Origin: Deltaproteobacteria bacterium
Lineage (GTDB): Bacteria > Myxococcota_A > UBA9160 > SZUA-336
Reading direction: 5' to 3'
Assembly (NCBI GenBank): GCA_029261925.1
Contig: JAJDAJ010000026.1
Span: forward strand, 21,353-85,352
DNA: 64,000 nt
Both the position numbers and the translations under genes were made by a program. Numbering within the stretch: the first letter of the stretch is position 1; the number at the start of each line of letters is the position of its first letter. The notes under the pieces are model-generated. The model ran no database searches and had not been told where the DNA came from. It worked only from the letters and a program-made list of their open reading frames with translations. Below, piece by piece: positions 35,001 through 43,200 of the stretch.

Positions 35001-36102
35001 ACGGCAGCCACGGACCCGGATCAGCGTTGAAGTCGAGGTCCACGAAGACGAAGCGGCCCCAGCCGCTCCCGCCCGGGAGCGTGATCAAGCCGCCCGCCTG
35101 TTCGAAGGCGGTCTGGTTGAACCAGCTCGCGAGCACGCGCCAGTCGTCGTTCTGCGGGCGATCGCCGCCGTTGCCGAACGGATCCAGGTAGACTCCGGCG
35201 TGCTGGCCGGTGTTCGCTCCGAGCAGAACGTTGTTGAAGCAAACGTGCAGGTCCGTGTCGCTCGCTCCGATGCGAACGCGGGTCCCGAAGTCGCTGCCGC
35301 TGTAGAGGAGCGGAAGAGGAAGGGCCAGGTCGTATTCCTGCGCCGCACCCAGCGCACAGAAGCCGTCCACGGAGATCGGGTCCACCAGGCGCGGCAGGCG
35401 CGTGGCCGCCGCCGGCGACGGCGAACCCGTGAACGACACCAGCACCGGTGGCACGGGATCGTGAACGCCGACCTCCTCTGCGCTCCCCTGCAGCGGCCAG
35501 CGAGCCGTCAGCCCGGGCGTTCCGGCGGGAGGCTCGTCGTACAGTGCGTTGCGGATGTCGGCTTGCGTGCGCATCACGTTCCAGATCCGGACGTCGGCGA
35601 GCTCACCCTGCCAGCCGTTGAAGAGCACGGCAGTCGGATCGTGAGCGATCAGGAGGTCGGACGCGTTCCCCCCCAGCACCTCCCCCGCAGCCGCGACCAG
35701 GTCGACCTGGCCATTCAGGTAGTAGGTGCGCGTGGTTCCGTCGAAGGTCACGGCCACGTGCGTCCACTCTCCGATCGGCGCGACCGACGGCCCTTGCACG
35801 AGGGAGATCAGCCCGTTCGAGATGAAGCTCACGCGTCCACCGCAGAGCCCGAGCCACCACGCGCCCGCGCTCTTGGTCACGATCGTCTGGCAGGCGGCGT
35901 GGCTCGTGGGCTTCACCCACGCCTCCAGGGTCAGCACGCTGGACGGGTTCAGGACCGGTGCGTGCGGGATGCGGATCTCGGTGGAGCCGCCGAAGACCGG
36001 CGACTGCGCGAAGGCGGGCGCCGAGACCGCGAGCGTCACTGCAATCAGCGCCAGGAAAGAAGCGCGCGGCCGAAGCCACGCAGGCAGCAAGAGACTCCGC
36101 AT
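32029..36102 (-). CDS. Giant secreted LamG / metzincin-like / thrombospondin-3 / dockerin protein
   Basis: The 1357-aa protein has a signal peptide (residues about 12-33). A LamG/concanavalin-like domain (about 40-200) is followed by a second carbohydrate-binding-like region and an Ig-like region (about 430-540). A metallopeptidase segment carries HELGHIAGLGH near residue 810 (HExxHxxGxxH zinc motif) and a possible Met-turn SIMNYGY about 50 residues later. Then come MopE-like Cys/Asp repeats, thrombospondin type 3 Ca-binding repeats (DSDQDGLADVLDNCP; DTDGDGFADVFDNCP) and a C-terminal dockerin-like module (CGDVDTDGRLLLADVQAL). It is probably an extracellular Ca-stabilised protease or glycan-binding protein. 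No cohesin is seen in the window. Confidence 0.85.
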   Translation of the reverse strand: MRSLLLPAWLRPRASFLALIAVTLAVSAPAFAQSPVFGGSTEIRIPHAPVLNPSSVLTLEAWVKPTSHAACQTIVTKSAGAWWLGLCGGRVSFISNGLISLVQGPSVAPIGEWTHVAVTFDGTTRTYYLNGQVDLVAAAGEVLGGNASDLLIAHDPTAVLFNGWQGELADVRIWNVMRTQADIRNALYDEPPAGTPGLTARWPLQGSAEEVGVHDPVPPVLVSFTGSPSPAAATRLPRLVDPISVDGFCALGAAQEYDLALPLPLLYSGSDFGTRVRIGASDTDLHVCFNNVLLGANTGQHAGVYLDPFGNGGDRPQNDDWRVLASWFNQTAFEQAGGLITLPGGSGWGRFVFVDLDFNADPGPWLPSSFADAEFRISREALPDPTRFRLQFLHQDISGPLDDAGIPDGTFDREMPWRWPFYWIDDAGPAPLPDGAPPTASVVVSTLSPAPDQLVTLSASGRDDVDLDIIDVYVDDVLVRRCVFSGIETGTRPCIASDVFGPGAHEYWAEAIDHRGRVGRTPRGRFFGFTDSDGPRVRTEISPPDPDPGDLIRLRITAEDDAGVESIVVFTDLPQPASQCNFGGGQLEATCELVVSAPTRSMFRFGGRATDNTGNRTNAGPRWVVLGPHTPDADGDGLSDAVEALLCTSASNPDTDGDTLLDGWEVRGLRFDDGVFIDLPDMGANECRRDIMLQLDYEAGNRPTDGELQAMINAYDVHGVGVRLTDLNERPAPVDDESTLTATSAPALQDAQGNYWVEPRRWWTHLYLFARQKSGRSAAWWRFGNIDMLAGSAADSTLGRRGDVAYRLIHELGHIAGLGHGGRSGPRVQNVVVLDQDEGAGLRQRPYIYYGTAKVNENRKPNYHSIMNYGYNGNALCYDPGTGDLSQSLGFTDVVAPQLFETSLDETFDSTYADWLRTRTWCDPGWFPAARYRCTDPDELDPADVPYRYVMITDGIETLLRRRFGGSVESTNLPGHAPGIDWNCDGTIESSVQADVNDLDGDQDDYTVDDDDVLVGWSDEAAMAAGHPCHIYWSENSGYSFPLAYREDILGVDCNTSEAAAGSFGALAAAAAPAGPFPDLEPLEEPENPFDEFLEQLPGYELCDGENNDGDDEIDEGCRDSDQDGLADVLDNCPQTANALQIDRDGDRVGDACEPGAIDGLTVSRDVSGAGVLTWQTEPQDLLGFSVWRYDSVAGDPVYIGSEWPTTSGQGFVDPAAPLGAVTYLVRAIGRGGQPSDEVASIVLDPNATDTDGDGFADVFDNCPFTPNDQTSSDGGPIGDACRCGDVDTDGRLLLADVQALRATLAGTGSLSPDGFARCRVVPTSPDCDIVQAVALRRWVEAAASPGPQQVCPPALP

Positions 36103-36154
36103 GGGCTCGCCGGGAACCCTAGCACGTCGCGTGTCGGGCGGGGTCGTGCCGCCG

Positions 36155-38557
36155 TCAGCTCGCCGGACGCCCGGCGCCGTCCGGCGGCCGCACCTCGAGA
36201 ACGCCCTCGTCGATCAGCGCCTCGAGCTCTCCATCCGGGATAACCAGCACGTCGCGACAGATTTCCCGGGTGTGCTCGCCGACGCGTGGCGCCGCCTCGA
36301 CGCGCGCGTCCGGCATGCCCATGGCGCGGAAGGCCGGGCCATCGAGCCCGATGAGGCCGAGACCCGGCTGAGCCACCGGCCGCTCGAAGCGGCGCGCCGC
36401 GAAGTGCGCGTCGTCGAGCGTCTCGCGCGCGGTCAGCATCGGACCCGCGGGAACGCCGGCTGCCTGGAGCTCGCGCGCCACCGCGTACTTGTCCCGGGAG
36501 CGGGTCCAGCTTCCGAGGCACGCGTCCAGATCGACCTGGCCCGCGAGCCGCCCCTGCGCCGTCCTCCAGCGATCGTCACTCGCCCAGTCGGGGCTGCCCA
36601 GCGCGCGGCACAGCGCTGCCCAGTCGGCATCGTCGCGGACCGTGATCACACACCACTGGTCGTCCCCGGCGCAGGGGTAGGCGCCCCAGGGTGCGCCCCG
36701 CTGGCTCCGGTTTCCCAGGGGCCCCACGGAGCCGGGCTCGAGGGCCGCCAGGAGCAGGAGATCTCCCAGCATCCCCGTCACGGTCTCGACCTGGGCGGCC
36801 TCGCAGTGATGTCCCCGGTCGCTTCGCTCGCGCTCCAGCAGCGCGGCAACGGCCAGAAGCGCGACGTGGCGGCCCGTCAGATGATCGGGGAACGCCGATC
36901 CGCCTCCGGCGGGAGCGCTGGCATCAGGGTAGCTCCACAGGTGGACCATCCCGCCCATGGGCTGGGTGCTGGGACCGTAGCCGGTCCAGTGGGCCCACGG
37001 ACCGCGGGATCCGAGGAGCTGGCTCGAGACCATCGAGCAGCGCGGGTTCATCCGCTGCACATCGGCCCAGCCGATCCCCAGATCGTCCTGCTTGCCCGTC
37101 GCGTAGTTCTCGATCACCACGTCGGCCCGACGCACGAGCTCACGCAGGATCCGACGACCGCCCGGGTGGCGCAGATTCAGGCCGAAACCGCGCTTGCTCC
37201 GGTTGGAGGAGGCATAGGCCCAGGACATCTCGCTGCCCCGGATCACGCGGATGAAGTCGGGGTAGCGACTCGACTCGACCTTGATCACGTCGGCGCCGTA
37301 CTCGGCGAGCATCCGCCCACCCTCGGTACCGACGCCGCCGACACCGAAGTCGAGGACGCGAACGCCCTCCAGCGGCGCCGCCGGGAGCGGGATCGCGGCT
37401 TGCCCGGCGCGCGGTACGAGAGGCTCCGCGCGCAACGCGGCGCCGTGCTCGTCGAGCGCGGGTGCGGGCCCGCGAGCTCCCGCGCGCTCCCCGTCGATCT
37501 CGTGGAAGCCCGCGGCGACCCGAGCCCGAAGTCCGGGTGCGATCTCGGCTTCGACGAAGGAACCGCGCGCGACGAGGTGCTCGTTCTCGAGAACCTGATC
37601 CGGTGTGAGCACGGGGGTGCAGGCGATGCCGCGCCCCTGCGCCTGCACACAGATGTCTCGCATCGCCATGGGTGCGAAGTGCGCCTCGTACAGGCCGGCG
37701 AGGACGTCGCCATTGGTCAGACGCGACGGCAGCAGCTCCCAGTAGGGATCCGCGAAGGCCTCGGGCGACCCGAGCCACTCCCACATGGCGCGCCACTGGC
37801 GCGGGGTGAAGATGACCAGGCGCACGAACCCGTCCCTGCAGCGATAGATCGGATACATCGCACCCGACCCCTCGCGCTTCTCGACGCGCTCGTCCCCCTG
37901 GTTGCGGGCCAGTGTCGCTGCGGGATAGGACCAGTCGGTGCACTGTGCGCCGGCCTCGAGCGCCGACAGGTCGATGTGCTGCCCCGCACCCGAGCGCAGA
38001 CGCTGATGGCAGGCGAGCAGTGTCGCGTACGCCGCGGTCGTCGCCGCGATGTCGTGGCCGAAGGCGCCGGGTGGAATCAGCGGCTCGCGATCCGCTGCAC
38101 CCGCCCTCCACATCTGCCCGCTCATCGCATCGACGACCGCGGAGGTCGCGACCCGATCGCGGTAGGGGCCAGTCTGGCCGAAGTCCGTGATCGACGTGAC
38201 GATCAGATGGGGGTGGCGCTCGATCAGTGCGGCGGGGGCGAGGTCGCGCGCCCGGAGCCAGCCAGGCGGGAAGCTCTCGAGCATCGCGTCGGATCCGGCG
38301 AGCTGCCGGTGCAGCTCGGCGCGACCGGCCGGATCATCGAGCTCGAGCGCGAGCCCGCGCTTGCCCATGTTGCGATAGGCGAAGTAGAGGCTCTGGCCGT
38401 CGTGAAGGGGAGGCAGGGCTCGTGAGCGGGCACCGCCCGGCGGCTCGATCCGGATCACGTCCGCGCCCAGGTCGGCGAGCAGGCGTCCGCAGAGCTCTCC
38501 TCTCTCGTCCGCCAGATCGACGACCCGCAGGCCTCTCAGCAATCGCGTGCTCGACAT
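36155..38557 (-). CDS. CaiB/BaiF CoA-transferase with two fused domains
   Basis: Class III CoA-transferase of 800 aa, about twice the usual length, made of two tandem CaiB-like units. Unit 1 starts at LRGLRVVDLADERGELCGRLLADLGADVIRIEPPGG (about 7-45). Unit 2 starts at LEGVRVLDFGVGGVGTEGGRMLAEYGADVIKVE (about 395-430), each followed by its own helical and C-terminal region. These enzymes move CoA between carboxylic acids. It lies 30 bp after an enoyl-CoA hydratase gene, so it probably activates a substrate for beta-oxidation-like degradation. The acid is unknown. Confidence 0.92.
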   Translation of the reverse strand: MSSTRLLRGLRVVDLADERGELCGRLLADLGADVIRIEPPGGARSRALPPLHDGQSLYFAYRNMGKRGLALELDDPAGRAELHRQLAGSDAMLESFPPGWLRARDLAPAALIERHPHLIVTSITDFGQTGPYRDRVATSAVVDAMSGQMWRAGAADREPLIPPGAFGHDIAATTAAYATLLACHQRLRSGAGQHIDLSALEAGAQCTDWSYPAATLARNQGDERVEKREGSGAMYPIYRCRDGFVRLVIFTPRQWRAMWEWLGSPEAFADPYWELLPSRLTNGDVLAGLYEAHFAPMAMRDICVQAQGRGIACTPVLTPDQVLENEHLVARGSFVEAEIAPGLRARVAAGFHEIDGERAGARGPAPALDEHGAALRAEPLVPRAGQAAIPLPAAPLEGVRVLDFGVGGVGTEGGRMLAEYGADVIKVESSRYPDFIRVIRGSEMSWAYASSNRSKRGFGLNLRHPGGRRILRELVRRADVVIENYATGKQDDLGIGWADVQRMNPRCSMVSSQLLGSRGPWAHWTGYGPSTQPMGGMVHLWSYPDASAPAGGGSAFPDHLTGRHVALLAVAALLERERSDRGHHCEAAQVETVTGMLGDLLLLAALEPGSVGPLGNRSQRGAPWGAYPCAGDDQWCVITVRDDADWAALCRALGSPDWASDDRWRTAQGRLAGQVDLDACLGSWTRSRDKYAVARELQAAGVPAGPMLTARETLDDAHFAARRFERPVAQPGLGLIGLDGPAFRAMGMPDARVEAAPRVGEHTREICRDVLVIPDGELEALIDEGVLEVRPPDGAGRPAS

Positions 38558-38587
38558 CCGCTGGCCACTCCGGAAGGGTCGGGCGCC

Positions 38588-39364
38588 TCAGCGTCCCTTC
38601 CAGACCGGGGAGCGCTTCTCGACGAAGGCGCGCGGTCCCTCCTTGAAGTCCTCGGTCCGGCGCAGCCGCCCGATCGCCTCGTCGGTCGCCCGGCGAGCCT
38701 GCTCCTCGCCGAGCACCGCCGACCCCCGCGCCAGTGCCAGCGCCTCCTGCACCGCGAGCGGTGCGTTGGCCGCGATTCGGCGCGCGATGACCAGCACCGT
38801 CTCGAGCAGCTCGTCGGGCGGCGAGACGTGGTTGATCAGCCCGAGGTCGTGGGCTCGCCGCGCCCCGATCGGCTCTCCCGTCACGATGAGCTCCAGCGCG
38901 ACGTGGAGGGGCATGGCGCGCGGCAGGCGCGTGGTTCCGTCCGCACCGGCGATGAGCCCGCGCTGGGGCTCGGGCAGACCGAATGCGGCGTCCGGCGTGG
39001 CGACGATCATGTCGCAGGCGAGAGCCAGCTCGAATCCGCCGGCCAGGGCCTTGCCGCGGACGGCCGCGATCCACGGCTTGGATCGCCGCACACGCACGAA
39101 GCCCGCGAAGCCGCCCCCGGGCGTCGAGATCCCCGCGACCTCACCGGCCGCGACCGCGGCCAGGTCGGCGCCGGCCGAGAAGACCCGGTCGTTCGAAGAG
39201 GCGAGGATCGCGGCGCGGATCGCGGGATCGTTCTCGCTGCGCTCGACGGCGCTCGCGAGGCCCGCGGCCACCGCCGCGTTCACGGCGTTGCGCTTCTCGG
39301 GGCGGTTCAGCGTGACCAGCGCGATCCCCGGCTCGACCTCCTGGTAGAGGACTTCCTCCTCCAT
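38588..39364 (-). CDS. Enoyl-CoA hydratase/isomerase family protein
   Basis: The 258-aa crotonase-fold protein has LNRPEKRNAVN, the oxyanion-hole segments SAGADLAA (about 70) and GKALAGGFELALACD (about 105), GLPEPQRGLIAGADGTTRLPR, and a C-terminal FVEKRSPVWKGR. The start at 39364 has AAGGGGAG upstream. It is in one transcript with the CoA-transferase, consistent with acyl-CoA degradation. Hydratase versus isomerase or hydrolase cannot be settled by eye. Confidence 0.92.
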   Translation of the reverse strand: MEEEVLYQEVEPGIALVTLNRPEKRNAVNAAVAAGLASAVERSENDPAIRAAILASSNDRVFSAGADLAAVAAGEVAGISTPGGGFAGFVRVRRSKPWIAAVRGKALAGGFELALACDMIVATPDAAFGLPEPQRGLIAGADGTTRLPRAMPLHVALELIVTGEPIGARRAHDLGLINHVSPPDELLETVLVIARRIAANAPLAVQEALALARGSAVLGEEQARRATDEAIGRLRRTEDFKEGPRAFVEKRSPVWKGR

Positions 39365-39488
39365 GCTCCCCTTCCTTCCCGGATCACCGACCCGTCGCGC
39401 ACGCTTTCCGTTCGCCATCAGGCCGTTGCGAATCCAGAGTCGTTCGCTCTTGGCTCCGCCGAGCCGCCGCTCTTGCTCGATCGCGAGC

Positions 39489-40913
39489 CTATCGCAACCC
39501 GGCCTCGCGGGTGAGCCGACCCGGATCCTGTCGAGGCTCCGTGCCTCGCGATCCACGCTGTGCCAGGAGCGCCTGTGCGAGCTGCAACATGCGCGGCTCG
39601 CTGTTCGGTGTGCCCATGATCTGCAGGCCGATGGGCATGCCCGTCAGCAGGCCCGCCGGGATGCTGACCGCCGGCCACCCGAGCAGGTTGGCGGCCGCCG
39701 TGTGCGCCGCATAGGTATTCATCATGCGGCCCTCCGCCTTCCACCCGTTCGCCCACTCCTGACGCGTCGGGGCGACTCCCTGGAAGGTCGGCGAGAGGAT
39801 GAAGTCCCTGCCCTCGAGAACACGGGTGAACGTTTCCCAGATTCGCGCCCGGGACTCCCGGGCGCGGACGATCTCCCGGCCCGGAGGAGGACCGTAGACC
39901 GCGATCGTCGAGTCGCTGAGCGTGGCAGCATCGCAGGCCGTGCTCGGGTCCTCGAAGACCTCCTTCGTCTCCTCGATCTCCGCGCCTGCCGCCACGGAGA
40001 GCTCGAAGGCGATCCTGCGCAGCTCGTTGATGGCCTCGAGAGAGTCTGGACCCGCGTAGGTCGATGCGTAGCCGAAGTCATCGGTCCAGACGAGACGCAG
40101 GCCCCTGGCGCCGCCCTCGATTCCCGACAGAAAGTCAGGCGGGTCGTCAGGCAGGCAGAACATGTCGCGCGGATCCGGCCCGCTGAGGACGGACAGGATC
40201 GTGGCGGCATCGCGCACGTCTCGCGCGAGGGGGCCGGGCGCGGAGAGCAGCCTGGGACCCATGTGCGCCCAGTCGAAGGATGCGACGCGCCCGCGCGTGG
40301 CGAGCATGCCGACCAGCCCGCAGTAGGCGGCCGGCAACCGATTGGAGCCCCTTCCGTCGGTGCCGATGGCGGCGGGGACCATGGCGGACGAAACGGCACA
40401 TGCGGCGCCGGTGCTCGAATCCCCGCACACGCGCTGGCGATCCCAGGGATTCTGGGGCTGCCGGTCGGAGTCTCCGAACTCGCGCGCCGTCAGTCCGGCG
40501 ATCGTCGGGCCAAACAGGATCGCGCCGGCCCGGCGGAGACGCTCGGCCTCGACACCGTCTCGCTCGGCCGTCGCTCTTTCCGCCAGCAGCAGGTTCTGCC
40601 AGGTCATCCCCTGGATCGGAAAGAACTCCTTGAGCGCGAACGGAACCCCGTGAAGCGGGCCGATGTCGTCTCCCGCCAGGACGGCTGCCTCTGCCCTTCG
40701 CGCCTGGTCGCGGGCCCCCTCGACGTCGATCATGCGGAAGGCGTGCAATGCCGGGTCGAGGCCCTCGACGCGGCCGAGGAAGTGGTCCGTGACCTCGACC
40801 GGTGAAACCTCGCGCCTGGCCACCAGCTCCCGGATCCGCCACGCCGGAAGCCAGGTGAGCTCGCCATCGGCTGCCGGTGTCGCGGATGCGAGCCGTGCTT
40901 CCACCTGCGTCAT
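39489..40913 (-). CDS. Amidase signature family enzyme
   Basis: The 474-aa Ser-cisSer-Lys hydrolase has the catalytic Lys in GVPFALKEFF (about residue 95), cis-Ser in GDSSTGAA (about 168) and nucleophilic Ser in GTDGRGSNRLPAAYCG (about 190). GDSSTGAA deviates somewhat from the common GGSSGG. The family hydrolyses amides, including aryl and fatty amides. It is upstream of the enoyl-CoA hydratase/CoA-transferase pair on the same strand, so it may release an acid that they process; that is inference. Confidence 0.92.
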   Translation of the reverse strand: MTQVEARLASATPAADGELTWLPAWRIRELVARREVSPVEVTDHFLGRVEGLDPALHAFRMIDVEGARDQARRAEAAVLAGDDIGPLHGVPFALKEFFPIQGMTWQNLLLAERATAERDGVEAERLRRAGAILFGPTIAGLTAREFGDSDRQPQNPWDRQRVCGDSSTGAACAVSSAMVPAAIGTDGRGSNRLPAAYCGLVGMLATRGRVASFDWAHMGPRLLSAPGPLARDVRDAATILSVLSGPDPRDMFCLPDDPPDFLSGIEGGARGLRLVWTDDFGYASTYAGPDSLEAINELRRIAFELSVAAGAEIEETKEVFEDPSTACDAATLSDSTIAVYGPPPGREIVRARESRARIWETFTRVLEGRDFILSPTFQGVAPTRQEWANGWKAEGRMMNTYAAHTAAANLLGWPAVSIPAGLLTGMPIGLQIMGTPNSEPRMLQLAQALLAQRGSRGTEPRQDPGRLTREAGLR

Positions 40914-40938
40914 CGTCGATCACTCCCGCGCGTGAGCT

Positions 40939-41004
40939 TCAGGCGAGGATGGGCTGTCCCTGGGCCGGGTCGAGGTAGTCGCGCCATCCCGCGATCTTGC
41001 CACG
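40939..41004 (-). pseudogene. 3' fragment of a SnoaL/limonene-epoxide-hydrolase-like gene
   Basis: The last 21 codons before a stop encode RGKIAGWRDYLDPAQGQPILA. This looks like the C-terminal strand and tail of NTF2-fold enzymes of the LEH/SnoaL group (GKI..WRDY.D). Upstream in that frame the similarity ceases, so only a tail is left. The remnant abuts a truncated cupin gene on the other strand. Confidence 0.4.
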
Positions 41005-41027
41005 CCGTGGTCTCGTGCGCGTGATCC

Positions 41028-41313
41028 ATGGTCCACTGGCACAGCGTGGAGGTCCACGCCTACGTGGTCGAGGGCGAGACCTCGTTCCTCGATGCGGACA
41101 GCGGCGAGCGATTGCCCGTGAAAGCCGGCGACAAGATCGTGATCCCTGCCCGCGCGCTTCACGCCGAGGGCGAGGTCGCGGATCGCGGATCGCGTGGTCC
41201 AAATCATCGCCCTCCCCGAGGCGCGGTCGCCCGAGCAGCAGCTTCGACAGCTGGCCCCGAAGGACTGGAGCGCGCAGCCGGATCCCCGTCGCGAAACCGC
41301 GCGCGCCCCGCGC
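41028..41313 (+). pseudogene. Cupin gene, truncated and frameshifted by a 7-bp tandem duplication
   Basis: From 41028 the frame encodes a cupin core (HWHSVEVHAYVVEGETSFLD, KAGDKIVIPARALHAEGEVADR) with the two metal-binding cupin motifs, but an in-frame TGA just upstream removes the N-terminus. At 41178-41191 the 7-mer gcggatc is repeated twice; removing one copy joins the core to VVQIIALPEARSPEQQLRQL in the next frame, which is the natural continuation. So the gene appears broken by a slippage-type duplication. No stop is seen before the convergent regulator gene ends at 41314. Confidence 0.65.
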
Positions 41314-42609
<1,296 letters not shown>

Positions 42610-42643
42610 GACACACCTCCCACGTGAAGAGCAGGTCAGCAGA

Positions 42644-42658
42644 GCAATCGCCGTGCCA
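42644..42658 (-). promoter_or_regulatory. Sigma-54 promoter of the regulator gene
   Basis: On the minus strand, TGGCACGGCGATTGCT matches the -24/-12 consensus TGGCAC-N5-TTGC exactly (TGGCAC complement of 42653-42658; TTGC complement of 42644-42647). Transcription would start near 42632, giving a short leader with GGGAGG before the GTG at 42609. The same spacing and nearly the same bases occur before the RHS gene at 50021-50035. Confidence 0.8.
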
Positions 42659-42741
42659 GCCGTGGAGCACGCGACAAGGCGCAGGCGCGCGGGTCCCGCC
42701 GTTGAGGGCCGAGCCTCCGCCGGCTGTGGCCAGAAGCGGGC

Positions 42742-43200
42742 TCAGTGCGCGGGCCCGTCGTCCGCGCCCGCCGCCGCGCCGCGCGCCCACTCCAGCAGCA
42801 GCTCGGCCTTCCGCCGGCGAGCGTCGCTCCAGCCGTCGCGGTCGGTGGTCTCGAGCAGTGCCCGGGTCGCGTCGCGCCGGCCCAGCCGGCTCAGGGCGAT
42901 CGCGTGGTTGAGTCGACGCCGGCTCTCGTCGTCGGGGCTCGCGAGCTCGCCCCCGATCGCCTCGAGCTGTGCGAGCGCCTCGGCGTCGCGCCCCAGACCG
43001 AGGTAGGCGGTGCCGAGGCCCAGTCGTGTCCGGTCCGTCGCCCCGCCCCGCCGCTGCACGCGCTCGTACAGGGCGGCCGCGCGCGCCCACTCGCCCGCCT
43101 CGCTGGCAGCGGCCGCGCGGTACAGACGCAGCACCAGCAGAGGCGACCGGAGCAGCAGGCGCACCGCGCGCGCCGAGCCTCGGCGACCGGACATGCTCAC
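42742..43200 (-). CDS. TPR-like protein coupled to the RHS gene
   Basis: The 152-aa protein has an N-terminal basic, hydrophobic segment (AVRLLLRSPLLVLRLY), possibly a membrane anchor, then helical TPR-like repeats (AGEWARAAALYERV, RLGLGTAYLGLGRDAEALAQLEAI, RLNHAIALSRLGRRDATRALLE). Its ATG overlaps the RHS stop (ATGA), so it is translated together with the RHS protein. It could be an assembly partner, chaperone or immunity-like protein; nothing decides between these. Confidence 0.75.
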   Translation of the reverse strand: MSMSGRRGSARAVRLLLRSPLLVLRLYRAAAASEAGEWARAAALYERVQRRGGATDRTRLGLGTAYLGLGRDAEALAQLEAIGGELASPDDESRRRLNHAIALSRLGRRDATRALLETTDRDGWSDARRRKAELLLEWARGAAAGADDGPAH

